From the NCBI RefSeq assembly GCF_009711975.1, contig NZ_VIKW01000003.1, positions 172,986 to 236,985 of the forward strand: DNA of 64,000 bases. Reading direction: 5' to 3'. The DNA comes from Anabaena sp. UHCC 0204. Lineage in GTDB: Bacteria > Cyanobacteriota > Cyanobacteriia > Cyanobacteriales > Nostocaceae. The position numbers and the translations under genes are program-made. Shown here one piece after another: positions 32,711-44,051 of the stretch. The notes beneath the pieces are model-generated. The model did no database searches and was not told the origin of the DNA. It saw only the letters and a program-made list of their open reading frames with translations. Within the stretch, counting starts at the first letter, position 1. Each line of letters opens with the position of its first letter.

Positions 32711-33134
32711 TTTCCGGTGATTTTCTGGTTGTTTTGAGATAATTATGGGTGTTATAAATCTTGTATCTTAGGATAGATGTTGAAGTCTGTAACTCCATAT
32801 ATATTATTACAGGTAGCGTTACAGCAAAGATAAATCCTTTTAATGGTTTTTACACAGGTTAATATGAAAAATGTTGAAAATGGCAATATTTAGGCTGGAT
32901 AATTGTAGAATTAGCTCCTCTAATATTCGGAATATGAAGCTCAAATAGCATAATTGTCATGTTTTCTTGACAAACTTAACATTTCTTTAGATAATTTAGA
33001 GATGTATAGCGTCAAAATGATAATAGTTCCGTATAGCAAACTACAAAACCCTGGAGACAGGTTTAATTATTGCCATCTTTGTTCCTAGTTAATAACGGGA
33101 ACGCTATCTAAATGTAATTTTGTGAGTAAAAACC
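32711..33134. other. Intergenic region, no gene
   Basis: 424 bp of AT-rich DNA between rbfA and the DUF4327 gene. Only very short ORFs are present. Nothing else was recognised. Confidence 0.4.
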
Positions 33135-33377
33135 ATGAGTGTGAATACGGTGCCTTCTATCAATTACAATTACTACTCTCTGGACGTTATTCAGGATGAA
33201 GCACGTCGGTTAGTGGAAAGGGGAATGGTTGGTCGTCAGCAACCAATATATACTCTTTGCCAGTTTATTCCAGCTAGAGAGTGGGTTTGTGTGGAATGTG
33301 AATTAGAAAAGTGTGATTTTTTACTACGCGATCGCATTGGTGATCTAATCGGACGCGAAGAATGGGACAACGACTAA
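33135..33377 (+). CDS. DUF4327 family protein
   Basis: 80 residues. The pattern YYSLDVIQDEARRLVERGMV, CQFIPAREWVCVECELE and LLRDRIGDLIGREEWDND is that of a cyanobacteria-specific small family. It is soluble, with three Cys (CVEC, KCDF). Function unknown. A separate transcription unit is likely. Confidence 0.85.
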   Translation: MSVNTVPSINYNYYSLDVIQDEARRLVERGMVGRQQPIYTLCQFIPAREWVCVECELEKCDFLLRDRIGDLIGREEWDND

Positions 33378-33503
33378 TAATTTTGTTTATTTAATAAACT
33401 GCTGTTATTTTTTTTACCATACTTGTTTGTAGATCCTAACTATAGACAGGTATATTTTTTTCTATTTTAATTCAGCAAGCCCAAAATATTAATTGAATTT
33501 TAA

Positions 33504-33536
33504 AGATAAAAAAGGGCAGGTATTAAACCCACCCTG
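33504..33536 (-). terminator. Probable terminator of ndhD
   Basis: Read leftward, GGGTGGG-TTTAATA-CCTGCCC gives a 7-bp stem with two G-U pairs, followed by TTTTTTATC. It lies 28 bp past the ndhD stop. A second palindrome (TAATTCGTA / TACGAATTA, 33541-33566) overlaps the stop codon itself. Confidence 0.6.
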
Positions 33537-33563
33537 ATCATAATTCGTAGCTGGAGTTACGAA

Positions 33564-35138
33564 TTAATTACCAATTATTGGTGCATTTAAAGAAACAGTT
33601 TCCAATGCTTTCCCAGCGGTTAAAGTTGGGACAGAATCACGCAATCTTGCTGTCAATTGTACAGTTGTAGCATCGTACATTTGTGTTAGCAACTTGGGAT
33701 AAAAACCAATACCGATAATGGGTATCAACAAACAAGCAATGATAAAGACTTCACGGGGTTCAGCATCAATCAAAGCTTGGTGAGAAACTAACTCTTCGTT
33801 TTCTTGACCGTAGAAAATTTCGCGCAACATTGAAAGTAGATAAATTGGGGTGAGAATTACACCAACCGCCATCAAGAAAATGACAATTACTTTGAATGTT
33901 GGGTTATAAGCATCGCTTGTGGCAAAACCGACGAATACCATTAATTCTGCGACAAAACCACTCATTCCTGGCAATGCTAAAGATGCCATTGAACAAGTTG
34001 TAAACATGGCGAAAATCTTCCGCATTCTTTTACCGACACCACCCATTTCATCTAACATCAAGGTGTGTGTGCGATCGTAAGTTGCACCGACTAAAAAGAA
34101 CAAACTTGCCCCAATTAATCCGTGAGAAACCATTTGTAAAACTGCCCCACTTAACCCTAAATCGGTGAAAGAGGCAATACCAATGAGAACAAAGCCCATG
34201 TGAGAAATTGAAGAGTAGGCAATTTTCCGTTTTAAGTTCCTCTGGGCAAAAGACGTTAAAGCAGCGTAGATAATATTTACTACCCCCAAAACCACTAATG
34301 CAGGGGCAACATAAGCGTGAGCATCAGGGAGCATTTGGGCATTCATGCGAATTAAGGCATAACCACCCATTTTCAACAAAATACCCGCTAGTAACATATG
34401 CACAGGCGCTGTAGCCTCACCGTGGGCATCTGGTAGCCAGGTATGGAGGGGAATGATTGGCAACTTGACAGCGTAGGCAATGAGGAAGCCAGCGTAGAGT
34501 AAAAGTTGTAAATTGAGGGCATAGTCTTTCAAGGCGAGCGATCGCATATCGAAAGTCACCGTATCGCCATAAAATCCCATTGTCAAGGAAGACAGCAAAA
34601 TAAACAGCGAACCGCCAGCAGTGTATAAAATAAACTTGGTTGCTGCATATTGGCGCTTTTTACCTCCCCAAATTGACAGTAGGAAGTAAATTGGTACAAG
34701 TTCCAATTCCCACACCAGGAAGAATAACAGCATATCCTGGACAGCGAACACAGCAATCTGGCCGCCATACATGGCCAAAATCAAAAAGAAAAATAATTTT
34801 GGCTTTAGTGTCACAGGCCAAGCTGCTAGAATCGCCAAGGTGGTAATGAATCCAGTCAAGAGAATCAGAGGCATAGATAAGCCATCAGCCCCTAGAGACC
34901 AATTCAAACCCAATTGGGGAACCCAGGGATAACTCTCCACCAGTTGCAAATCGGGGTTAGAGAAATCATACCCAGTATAAAAAGCATAAACAATCAGCGC
35001 GAAATCTATCAGCCCGACAATGAGGGAATACCAGCGTACTGTTTTGCCGTCTTTATCTGGAATGATAGGAAGTAGTAGTGATGCGGCTATTGGGAACAAA
35101 ATAATCGTTGTCAGCCACGGGAAATTAGCTATATTCAT
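33564..35138 (-). CDS. ndhD: NAD(P)H-quinone oxidoreductase subunit 4 (NdhD)
   Basis: 524 residues from the ATG at 35138; a TTG three codons earlier is in frame. About 14 membrane helices. Signatures of the NuoM/NdhD antiporter-like subunit: [45 protein letters not shown] and [19 protein letters not shown], with the conserved Glu and Lys residues of proton translocation. It is part of the thylakoid NDH-1 complex (respiration, cyclic electron flow). Its usual neighbour ndhF lies 5.7 kb away behind accessory genes. Confidence 0.95.
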   Translation of the reverse strand: MNIANFPWLTTIILFPIAASLLLPIIPDKDGKTVRWYSLIVGLIDFALIVYAFYTGYDFSNPDLQLVESYPWVPQLGLNWSLGADGLSMPLILLTGFITTLAILAAWPVTLKPKLFFFLILAMYGGQIAVFAVQDMLLFFLVWELELVPIYFLLSIWGGKKRQYAATKFILYTAGGSLFILLSSLTMGFYGDTVTFDMRSLALKDYALNLQLLLYAGFLIAYAVKLPIIPLHTWLPDAHGEATAPVHMLLAGILLKMGGYALIRMNAQMLPDAHAYVAPALVVLGVVNIIYAALTSFAQRNLKRKIAYSSISHMGFVLIGIASFTDLGLSGAVLQMVSHGLIGASLFFLVGATYDRTHTLMLDEMGGVGKRMRKIFAMFTTCSMASLALPGMSGFVAELMVFVGFATSDAYNPTFKVIVIFLMAVGVILTPIYLLSMLREIFYGQENEELVSHQALIDAEPREVFIIACLLIPIIGIGFYPKLLTQMYDATTVQLTARLRDSVPTLTAGKALETVSLNAPIIGN

Positions 35139-35444
35139 CACAATCAATCTGCAATTAAAATCATGTTTGGCAAAAAGTCACTAGTTATTAACTAACAGCT
35201 TTTTGGCAATTTTCCCTTCATTGTTAGGTTGATTTAATTAAATTGGCAATACCCTGTTTTTTTGTTGAGGAGTCTTTTTTGACAGTTAGGTGTGGAGAAT
35301 CTGGATTGGAATACTCCCAGTCAAGTCAAAAATTTACCCTCCAAAAGCCGCTAAACTGGTATTTATGCGATGGAATACAGGCATCGCTAAAAATACACGA
35401 TGAAAGTCAGACTCTTGATACCACCAGCATAAATAGAGAAATAA

Positions 35445-36026
35445 ATGAAGAACAAAACCAAATTACTAACTTTTGCGACTATCACCCTCACAGTTTTTGC
35501 TGTCACGGTGGGAACAGTCATCGCCCAGACAAAACTCACCAGTCAAGCTAAAGTAACTATCAATGGTATTGGTTCAGTAAAAATAGGGATGAATCTTCCT
35601 GAAGCTGCTGTTGCTGCTAATACTCGTTTATCGGTTAGTTACGCTGGTAGTGATAGTTGTTACTACCTACAAACAGAGGGAGAACTCACAGGTGTGTCAT
35701 TTATGGTGACAAAAGATGATGTTAAAAGTCGGATGAAATATGTTACTAGCGATGTTATTGCTAGAGTAGATGTAGACAACCCCAAAATTACTACCGTTTC
35801 TGGTGCAAAAATTGGTGATACAGAAGCGCGAATTAAATCACTTTACCCTGGACAAATTCAAGTTACACCCCATGAATATAATCAAAAGGGACATTATCTA
35901 ACTTTTATACCCAGAAATAAAGCTGAACAAAAATATCGAGTTATTTTTGAAACTGATGGTCAGCGTGTGACTAGATACAGAGCAGGTAAACTACCAGAAG
36001 TGGAATATATAGAAGGATGCAGTTAG
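35445..36026 (+). CDS. Secreted hypothetical protein
   Basis: 193 residues with a clear signal peptide (KNKTKLLTFATITLTVFAVTVGTVIAQ, cleavage probably after AQ at about 28). The mature part has two repeats of an (I)GSVKIGM / SGAKIGDTEARIKSLYPG pattern and two Cys (SCYYL and EGCS) that could form a disulfide. The family is often found in cyanobacteria without assigned function. A frame covering 35243-35551 overlaps it and is a shadow. Confidence 0.75.
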   Translation: MKNKTKLLTFATITLTVFAVTVGTVIAQTKLTSQAKVTINGIGSVKIGMNLPEAAVAANTRLSVSYAGSDSCYYLQTEGELTGVSFMVTKDDVKSRMKYVTSDVIARVDVDNPKITTVSGAKIGDTEARIKSLYPGQIQVTPHEYNQKGHYLTFIPRNKAEQKYRVIFETDGQRVTRYRAGKLPEVEYIEGCS

Positions 36027-36072
36027 GTTTTTTATTAAAATAGATTGGTAAGGTTGAAAAGGAAATTCGATT

Positions 36073-36396
36073 ATGTCATCTCCAGCAATTATGACTGTAG
36101 TTAAAATGATGGAATCTTTATCTGAAGATTTACAAAATAAAGTTGCAGAACATTTGAGAGAATATCTGGAAGGTTTGCAAACTAAAAAACAATTTCTAGT
36201 GATTCCAGGTACTCCAAAAGATGGTAAAAGCAAGTTTTTGGAAGAACTTGGAAAACCAATGGATAAAGAATCAAGTTTTTGGGAATCTATAGTACAATTT
36301 CGGCAAGAATTAATAGAGGAAGAAATAGCAATTAATCCTGATGAAGTTTGGGGAAATATCCGTGATTATGTTCCAGGATGCGAGGTAATTTGGTGA
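36073..36396 (+). CDS. Small hypothetical protein, antitoxin-like
   Basis: 107 residues. The first half (VVKMMESLSEDLQNKVAEHLREYLEGL) is helical and resembles DUF2281-like antitoxin openings. A Gly/Lys loop (IPGTPKDGKSKFLEELG) follows, and an acidic helix with DPDEVW-like NPDEVWGNIRD near the end. No toxin gene follows on the same strand; the next gene converges. Possibly an orphan. Confidence 0.5.
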   Translation: MSSPAIMTVVKMMESLSEDLQNKVAEHLREYLEGLQTKKQFLVIPGTPKDGKSKFLEELGKPMDKESSFWESIVQFRQELIEEEIAINPDEVWGNIRDYVPGCEVIW

Positions 36397-36480
36397 TTTG
36401 CTTTTTATCTAAAATCCTGATGGGTTGGGTAGAATGAAATACAGAAAAATATTAATCATCTACCTCAACACTATTATTTA

Positions 36481-37419
36481 TTACTCCTGATTTTGTTGCA
36501 ACCAGTTGATTAAATCATCAACAGCAGTAAAATCTAATAAAGCTTCTCCCAGAGATTCTAACTGATCAATAGATAATTCAGTAATTGCTTGGTGAATATC
36601 TTCTGAGATTTCTCCGAAACGTTTTTTAAGTTGTTTCAGAACTAAATTTTGCTCACCTTTTTCATAACCAATGCGTTCACCGGTGGTAACATAAGTCATA
36701 GTGATCTCCTGTTCAAACGCTTTAAATTCTTGCCAAAATTCCCTTTCTAATGGTTTTGGTAATAACATTACCCAGTCTATAAAGCGGTAAAGGTTACGGA
36801 TGTCTTTTTCCTGTAAACCTTTTTCATACAGTCTTCTAATGAGTTGAAATTTCCAGTTTTTCCGTTCCTGTGGTTTTTTAGTTGTTGCTTGGGTTTTGAG
36901 ATGTGCCATTACCACTATAGCAAAAGGGTTATTACTCCTTTCCAACTCTTCCCAGCGATTTTGATAGTCTAATAATTTAACTATCCCAAACTCAAAGTTT
37001 AATTTGGTGTGAGGATAATTATAACTATATACCGTCGGTCGCCATTTGGGATCGGGATCACATAAAATTGCTAAACTAATGGCAGGTTTACCAAAACGGT
37101 CAAAAATGCGAAAATTATAGGTAAACATCCTTTGAGGAAAGATGTCTTCTGATGTACCTTGTACTTCCAAATGGATAAATAGCCAAATTTCGCCACCTTT
37201 TTTAGCGAACACCTTAACTAATTTATCAGCATATCTTCTTCCTTGTTCTGCATGACGGGATATTTGTTGAAATTCCTTATCGAGAAATTCATAGGGTTTA
37301 TTCCAGTCAATTAATGCAGATGTTTCTGGGAAGAAAAATTCGATAGCTTGGGGAAGATATGCTTCTAATATTTCTTTCCAAGGACTATCTTGATCTGATC
37401 TTTCTGGTTTTTTAGTCAT
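36481..37419 (-). CDS. Rpn/DUF4351 family PD-(D/E)XK-like protein
   Basis: 312 residues. The N-terminal core contains ALIDWNKPYEFLDKEFQQIS, YADKLVKVFAKKGGEIWLFIHLEVQG (Asp, then Glu-x-Gln) and MFTYNFRIFDRFGKPAISLAIL. These are hallmarks of the Rpn/YhgA-like transposase-related nuclease family. The C-terminal 60 residues (LVLKQLKKRFGEI...LLDFTAVDDLINWL) are a DUF4351 domain. Members in E. coli are recombination-promoting nucleases; the role in cyanobacteria is unknown. Confidence 0.85.
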   Translation of the reverse strand: MTKKPERSDQDSPWKEILEAYLPQAIEFFFPETSALIDWNKPYEFLDKEFQQISRHAEQGRRYADKLVKVFAKKGGEIWLFIHLEVQGTSEDIFPQRMFTYNFRIFDRFGKPAISLAILCDPDPKWRPTVYSYNYPHTKLNFEFGIVKLLDYQNRWEELERSNNPFAIVVMAHLKTQATTKKPQERKNWKFQLIRRLYEKGLQEKDIRNLYRFIDWVMLLPKPLEREFWQEFKAFEQEITMTYVTTGERIGYEKGEQNLVLKQLKKRFGEISEDIHQAITELSIDQLESLGEALLDFTAVDDLINWLQQNQE

Positions 37420-37616
37420 TGTTGACGTGGTAGATGATATATTTTTAATATCATATTTGTCTGAATCAGGATATCCAGTATTTTAGGATTTACAGGATGT
37501 TTATTTATGTTTATTTATTGTTAATAATTTCAGAGTGAGACTTTGTTGAGATTTCTAAGATTTAGTTTCGCGCAAATACGCAAAGGAGCAAAGGAGCAAA
37601 GAAGCAAAGAAGAAAT

Positions 37617-37841
37617 TTAAGCTGCATATCTAATAATTTCTAATTCTGCTCCTTTAGTAATTGCTAATTCTGCTTTTTCTAAAACTTGTTCTGTAACTGC
37701 ATCACTTAAATAATATTCACCACAGTTATCACAAATTTCTGCGGGAACTTTTTTTAAGACAATAATACATTCATCTCTTTCTAAGGTGACGGTGACTAAA
37801 CCGGGTTTAGTTTCTCCATGTTTACAAATTACACATTTCAT
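37617..37841 (-). CDS. YgiT-type zinc-finger antitoxin
   Basis: 74 residues. CVICKHGETKPG (Cys3/Cys6) and ICDNCGEYYLSDAV form the two CxxC pairs; the C-terminal helix is alanine-rich. Its first base overlaps the DUF4258 stop codon, so the pair is translationally coupled. The order (DUF4258 first) is the same as at 20163-20691. Confidence 0.88.
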   Translation of the reverse strand: MKCVICKHGETKPGLVTVTLERDECIIVLKKVPAEICDNCGEYYLSDAVTEQVLEKAELAITKGAELEIIRYAA

Positions 37842-38083
37842 TATATTTTTCTCCTAGTTGTAAAACCATCTAACCAAATATTAACATCAGGAATATAAGC
37901 TGTTACTACATATCCTGTATCTGTAGCTTCATCGTAGGAAAATACAACATGAAGCGGTTTACCTTCTACAAAATCTAATATTAAATAACTGGGGTATGGT
38001 GTATCATCAGGATTTTCTTCTATTATTTGTCCATAAGCAATTACAGTTTCTACTTCTTTTTTGCTAATGCGACGATAAAACAT
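37841..38083 (-). CDS. DUF4258 protein, probable toxin, possibly N-terminally truncated
   Basis: 80 residues from the first in-frame ATG. ISKKEVETVIAYGQIIEENP, PSYLILDFVEGKPLHVVF and GYVVTAYIPD fit DUF4258. Upstream in the same frame lie codons for NFSRHAIQQ, which look like the true family N-terminus (FSxHAxxxM). However, that stretch has no start codon before a TAA, and an ATG just beyond the TAA could once have been the start (ATG-TAT-TGT-TAA). The toxin may be damaged, or start at an unusual codon. Confidence 0.75.
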   Translation of the reverse strand: MFYRRISKKEVETVIAYGQIIEENPDDTPYPSYLILDFVEGKPLHVVFSYDEATDTGYVVTAYIPDVNIWLDGFTTRRKI

Positions 38084-38164
38084 TTGTTGGATAGCATGAC
38101 GGGAGAAGTTGGTATTTTAACAATACATGAATTATTTTTTAATCTTAATTAATTATAAATTATT

Positions 38165-38420
38165 TTGTCTGAATCAGGATACCCAGGATTAGAGGATTTA
38201 CAGGATTTTTTATGAATATTTATCTGGGAATGTTTCAGATTTTAAAGATAAGTTTTTTTCTTTATCCTGAAAATGCTTAATTGTCTGAATCAGGATATCC
38301 AGGATTAGAGGATTTACAGGATTTTTTATGAATATTTATCTGGGAATATTTCAGGTTTTAAAAATTAGTTTTTTTATACATCCTGAACATCCTTAAATCC
38401 TGGAAATCCTGATTCAGACA
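38165..38420. repeat. Tandem 116-bp repeat with inverted terminal copy
   Basis: Two near-identical units start at 38165 and 38281 with TTGTCTGAATCAGGATA, run through GATTTACAGGATTTTTTATG and TTATCTGGGAAT, and end in a TCCTGAA-type block. The right edge (38396-38420) ends in the inverse of the start, ATCCTGATTCAGACAG. A third start (GTCTGAATCAGGATATCCAG) is at about 37459. It behaves like a dispersed element with terminal inverted repeats, duplicated in place. Confidence 0.8.
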
Positions 38421-38551
38421 GTAGGGTGTGGAAGCGTTACGTAACGCACCAAAATTAATTATATCTAATCTCATGAATTAATGTGCGTTACGTCGCATTC
38501 ATAATTTAATGTATATTTTATAATATTTTCGCGCTCCTAACGCACCCTACA
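38421..38551. repeat. Dispersed palindromic element (GTAGGGTGTG / ACGCACCCTAC)
   Basis: It starts with GTAGGGTGTGGAAGCGTTAC and ends CTCCTAACGCACCCTAC. Internal GCGTTACGTAACGC and GTGCGTTACGTCGC palindromes are present. Related to 14836-14914. Noncoding. Confidence 0.6.
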
Positions 38552-38671
38552 GACTAAAAACCAAAATAACTTGCAGAACCAAAGGAATATGATATTTTGT
38601 AACAATTTTTGTTATTTCAAAATAAAGTAGTAGAATGTTGTCCGTACTCTATTTTCATCTTAACTAAAACT

Positions 38672-40666
38672 ATGGATTGGACTTTATCAGATGCACCTGA
38701 ATACGTCATCAAAAATATTGAAATTTTAAAACAAATATGGAAAGAAAGATGTGATGCTATTGAAAACAACATAAAAGGAGATTATAGTCGTCATTTATTA
38801 TTTGTTCTAAACGATCTACATGAAGAAATAGATAATAATAAAAATAGGGTTTCTAAAAATGCTTATGCTAAAAAGTTTTTTAAAATGCAAATTGCTAGTT
38901 ATTGTATTTTTAAAAAAGAGCAGATTGAAGAATTAGACAAAATCAAAAGACAATGGACGCAAGAAGTCAACCAAGAATTATATTTTCTTGCTGAAGCTTT
39001 ATCTTCTGATGATAATCACAAATTTGAATTAGACGATATTCCAATATTAATTCAACGTATAGAAAATAAATTAACATCAGAAGATAGTTTTGGAGAAATT
39101 ATTAAAATTTTATATGAAAAATTGATTGAAGAAAAATTAAATTCTAATCACATAGAATTTCTTGTAGATACAATAATTATATTATTTAATACCAAGGGGA
39201 TGTCTGATTTAAGAACACAATTAGATGAGCAATTTGAAAAATTTGAAGAGATATTAACCTCCTCTGATAAAGATATTTTGTATCCAATGGTATTTGGATC
39301 ACCATCAAGAGATACAAAATATATTGATGAATATAGGGAAGAAATTATAAATTATTATGAGAATTTAACTGTTAAACAAAGGGTGAGTTTTTTACAAAAA
39401 ATTTATTGTCTAGAACCTAAAGCATATAAAGTTATTTTCAGCATAAAAGGTGTAGATTTTAAACAAAAAATTAAGATAGGTAATGTTGAATTTTACCGTC
39501 CTAAAATAGATGGAACATATATTAAAGACCCTCTAAGTCTAGAAAGTAATTCTAATTACTGTGTTGCAGTTAATATGAGAGGTGTGGATAGTAAATTTAT
39601 GAGAATTAAAGCTCAACAAATGGCTGAAAGAACTATAGCTGTCCTTTCACATCGAGAAAGGAAAGAGCAAGCCATCATTTTATCAAAGGACTGGATTATT
39701 TGTAATACTCCAGAAGGAGAAATTCGAGGTTTTAGCTTGAAATTTCCAAGGATGGATAGGACACAAACTATTACACCTAAATCTATTGACGAACAAAATA
39801 ATCTACAAAGAGTTGGTCAGTGGATATCTTCTGAAAATAGATGTCATCCAACTATAGCAAAATGGTTATCTTCTACTGACTGGTACAGACAAGCAACTGA
39901 AACTTCACAAAGTCCTCAAGAAATATTAAATTCATGGTTTGCTGTAGAAAAATTTTCTGAAGATTCTAAAATACTTTCTAAACGACTTCCTAAAATATCT
40001 GATAAACTATCAAAAAATAAGACTTTTAAAGAAACTATAGATTTATGGCTTGAGGGTGATGGTATTAGAACAGTGCAATTACTCCTTGTATTGAGTGAAT
40101 TAAAATTTCATTTATTTCATCAAGTAAGACAAGCTGCACTTATTTTTGTTTCACCTTTTTCATTTGATGAATTGGAAATAGGAAAGTCTATAAATAATGA
40201 ATTACGAGAATATCTATCTGCTCATAAAGATACAATAGATTTTTTAGCTAAGTTTATAGAAAAACTTCCCGAAATAAAAAGACAACTAGATACTAAAAAC
40301 AAAGTATTTCCAGGATTAAATGAATTAAATAAAATCTTTTATAACAATGATGATTGTGAAAAATACTTAATTGAAAAAATTATTGAACTCAAAGATGATG
40401 TTTATAACATTTATCGTATTCGTAATATGCTTGTTCATTCTAGTAGTACCAAAAGTAAGCTCTTAGATTATTATGCAAAACGTAGCCGAGAATATTGTCA
40501 CTCCTTGTTATATGCTATTGAATATAAAATTTATCAGACTTCTAACGATGATGAAATTATGCCTTTGGAATTTTATTTTCGAGAAATGGTAATTGATGCA
40601 AATATTGCCTTAGAAGCCGTAAAAAATAATCAAATGGATAAGTTTAGAAATTGGGCTTTATCGTAA
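38672..40666 (+). CDS. Large hypothetical protein with a HEPN-like C-terminal motif
   Basis: 664 residues from the ATG at 38672 (MDWTLSDAPEY); the frame also extends to 38609. It is mostly helical and charged, without membrane segments. Near the end, DDVYNIYRIRNMLVHSSS followed by YYAKRSREYCHSLLYAIEYK gives R-N-M-L-V-H (about 584-589), the Rx4H motif of HEPN RNases, in an Apea-like C-terminal setting. No partner gene follows; the next gene is convergent ndhF. HEPN proteins often act in phage defence or RNA toxicity; that role here is inference. Confidence 0.6.
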   Translation: MDWTLSDAPEYVIKNIEILKQIWKERCDAIENNIKGDYSRHLLFVLNDLHEEIDNNKNRVSKNAYAKKFFKMQIASYCIFKKEQIEELDKIKRQWTQEVNQELYFLAEALSSDDNHKFELDDIPILIQRIENKLTSEDSFGEIIKILYEKLIEEKLNSNHIEFLVDTIIILFNTKGMSDLRTQLDEQFEKFEEILTSSDKDILYPMVFGSPSRDTKYIDEYREEIINYYENLTVKQRVSFLQKIYCLEPKAYKVIFSIKGVDFKQKIKIGNVEFYRPKIDGTYIKDPLSLESNSNYCVAVNMRGVDSKFMRIKAQQMAERTIAVLSHRERKEQAIILSKDWIICNTPEGEIRGFSLKFPRMDRTQTITPKSIDEQNNLQRVGQWISSENRCHPTIAKWLSSTDWYRQATETSQSPQEILNSWFAVEKFSEDSKILSKRLPKISDKLSKNKTFKETIDLWLEGDGIRTVQLLLVLSELKFHLFHQVRQAALIFVSPFSFDELEIGKSINNELREYLSAHKDTIDFLAKFIEKLPEIKRQLDTKNKVFPGLNELNKIFYNNDDCEKYLIEKIIELKDDVYNIYRIRNMLVHSSSTKSKLLDYYAKRSREYCHSLLYAIEYKIYQTSNDDEIMPLEFYFREMVIDANIALEAVKNNQMDKFRNWALS

Positions 40667-40815
40667 ATAATTTTAGCACCCTCTTTTCAACCCCAACCCA
40701 AATTTCTCTTTGTCTCTTCCTTCGCTTCCTTCGCTCCTTCGTGGTTCATTAACTTTGCTCCTTAGCGACTTTGCGCGAAACCTTATCCAGGGGCGGACAA
40801 ACCGCCCCATTAAAA

Positions 40816-42894
<2,079 letters not shown>

Positions 42895-43128
42895 CACTAA
42901 CGCCTACTTTTAGAATTCTGTACTAAGAAATGAGAAGGTTAAAAAATGAAAATTCAATTGGGTGAGGTTTTGGATCTGGGAATTAGAGACTAGGAATTAT
43001 TTACTAACCTCCACTGCTTCTGATCGCCCAGTACCTTCTAGTTAACTTGAATTTTCGCACTTCAACCTCCAGTTAACTGAAATCATTCAGAACTGTTAAT
43101 AATTGTGACACACACCCTTGAGGATAAA

Positions 43129-43160
43129 ATACCCCACCCGATACCCTTTGGGTGGGGTAT
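43129..43160 (-). terminator. Terminator between the thioredoxin-like gene and ndhF
   Basis: An 11-bp perfect stem, ATACCCCACCC / GGGTGGGGTAT, with a 10-base loop; read leftward it is followed by TTTTATCC. It would end the leftward thioredoxin transcript before ndhF. Confidence 0.7.
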
Positions 43161-43179
43161 TAAGCATGGTTTTAGATTT

Positions 43180-43282
43180 GGTCAGTTGTCAGTTGTCAGT
43201 TGTCCGTTGTCAGTGGCAAAATTCTTTCGCATCCCTGCCCCTCTGCTCCCCTGCTCCCCTGCTCCCCTGCTCCCCTGCTCTT
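43180..43282. repeat. STRR-type heptamers and octamers
   Basis: A short GTTGTCA array (about 43182-43215) is followed by about five copies of the octamer CTCCCCTG (about 43242-43280), then a decaying CTCCTGACT-type run to about 43318. The last part enters the thioredoxin-like gene and forms its final codons. Confidence 0.85.
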
Positions 43283-43667
43283 ACCTCCTAACTCCTGACT
43301 CTTGATTCCTGACTTCTGCTATATCAATTTTTTCGTAACTCGTATAATTGAGTTTAATTGCTTCTAAGGCTAGACGTAAATCTTCTTTACTACGAAACCC
43401 TTCTAAACGTTGTTTGACTATACCTTTTTCAATTAATAGTAAAGTCGGTAGTGATTTGAGTCTATAAGTAGTGGACAACTTGAAATTTTGATCAGCGTTG
43501 ACTCCCACTAACTTGATTTCATTACCACATTGGGTCTGAAATTTTAGTAAAAGCGGGTGAATAATTCGGCATAGTCCGCACCAGGGCGCTTCAAAATTAA
43601 CTAAAACGGGAACTGGAGATTCTAAAACTTCTTGAATAAATGTTTGTTCACTAACCGACAACACCAT
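43281..43667 (-). CDS. Thioredoxin-like protein with WCGLC active site
   Basis: 128 residues. Thioredoxin fold: VPVLVNFEAPWCGLCRIIHPLL (active site WCGLC in place of WCGPC), GVNADQNFKLSTTYRLKSLPTLLLI with the cis-Pro, and ending ALEAIKLN at about 107. The last 20 residues (SYEKIDIAEVRNQESGVRR) are an extra tail, of which the final 10 or so are encoded by repeat DNA. Divergent thioredoxins with a changed CxxC middle occur in cyanobacteria; the redox partner is unknown. Confidence 0.85.
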   Translation of the reverse strand: MVLSVSEQTFIQEVLESPVPVLVNFEAPWCGLCRIIHPLLLKFQTQCGNEIKLVGVNADQNFKLSTTYRLKSLPTLLLIEKGIVKQRLEGFRSKEDLRLALEAIKLNYTSYEKIDIAEVRNQESGVRR

Positions 43668-44051
43668 GACGCCTCTTGAGTTATAAGGTTTTTATATCAA
43701 AATTAGCTGTCAGCAGGAGTAATTGACAAATTACCAATTACTGAGTACCAAAATTAAAGTCAGTATGTTTTCCTGCTGACAAAAAAGCCAGCGCGACATT
43801 CACGGTGGCTGTTTTCAATGTTCAGATCCTGATTGATTTTTGTTTCCCGTTTTCACCAAGGTAGAAGGCTACTTTTTGTTTACGGGTGTAGATTTCGCCA
43901 GAGTTTAATGAACAAATTTTTTTCCTAATCCCGGTGAAAAACAGTCTAATGATAGATGTTTAAGTTTATCGTACATTGTTTTGGTAGCAAGTGATCAGCA
44001 CAAAATTTTGTTAAATTTATATTTTTTGTAGATCATGGGGATCACACTAAA
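43668..44051. other. Intergenic region with a long-spaced inverted repeat
   Basis: 384 bp, no gene. TGTCAGCAGGA (43708-43718) and TCCTGCTGACA (43771-43781) are exact inverses 52 bp apart, followed by AAAAAAG. The thioredoxin promoter must lie here. Confidence 0.45.

Noticed and set aside
35243-35551. 102-codon frame before the secreted protein
   Set aside because: It overlaps the signal-peptide gene in another frame and has no family-like sequence.
43105-43305. 66-codon frame upstream of the thioredoxin-like gene
   Set aside because: It consists of the terminator hairpin and STRR repeats.
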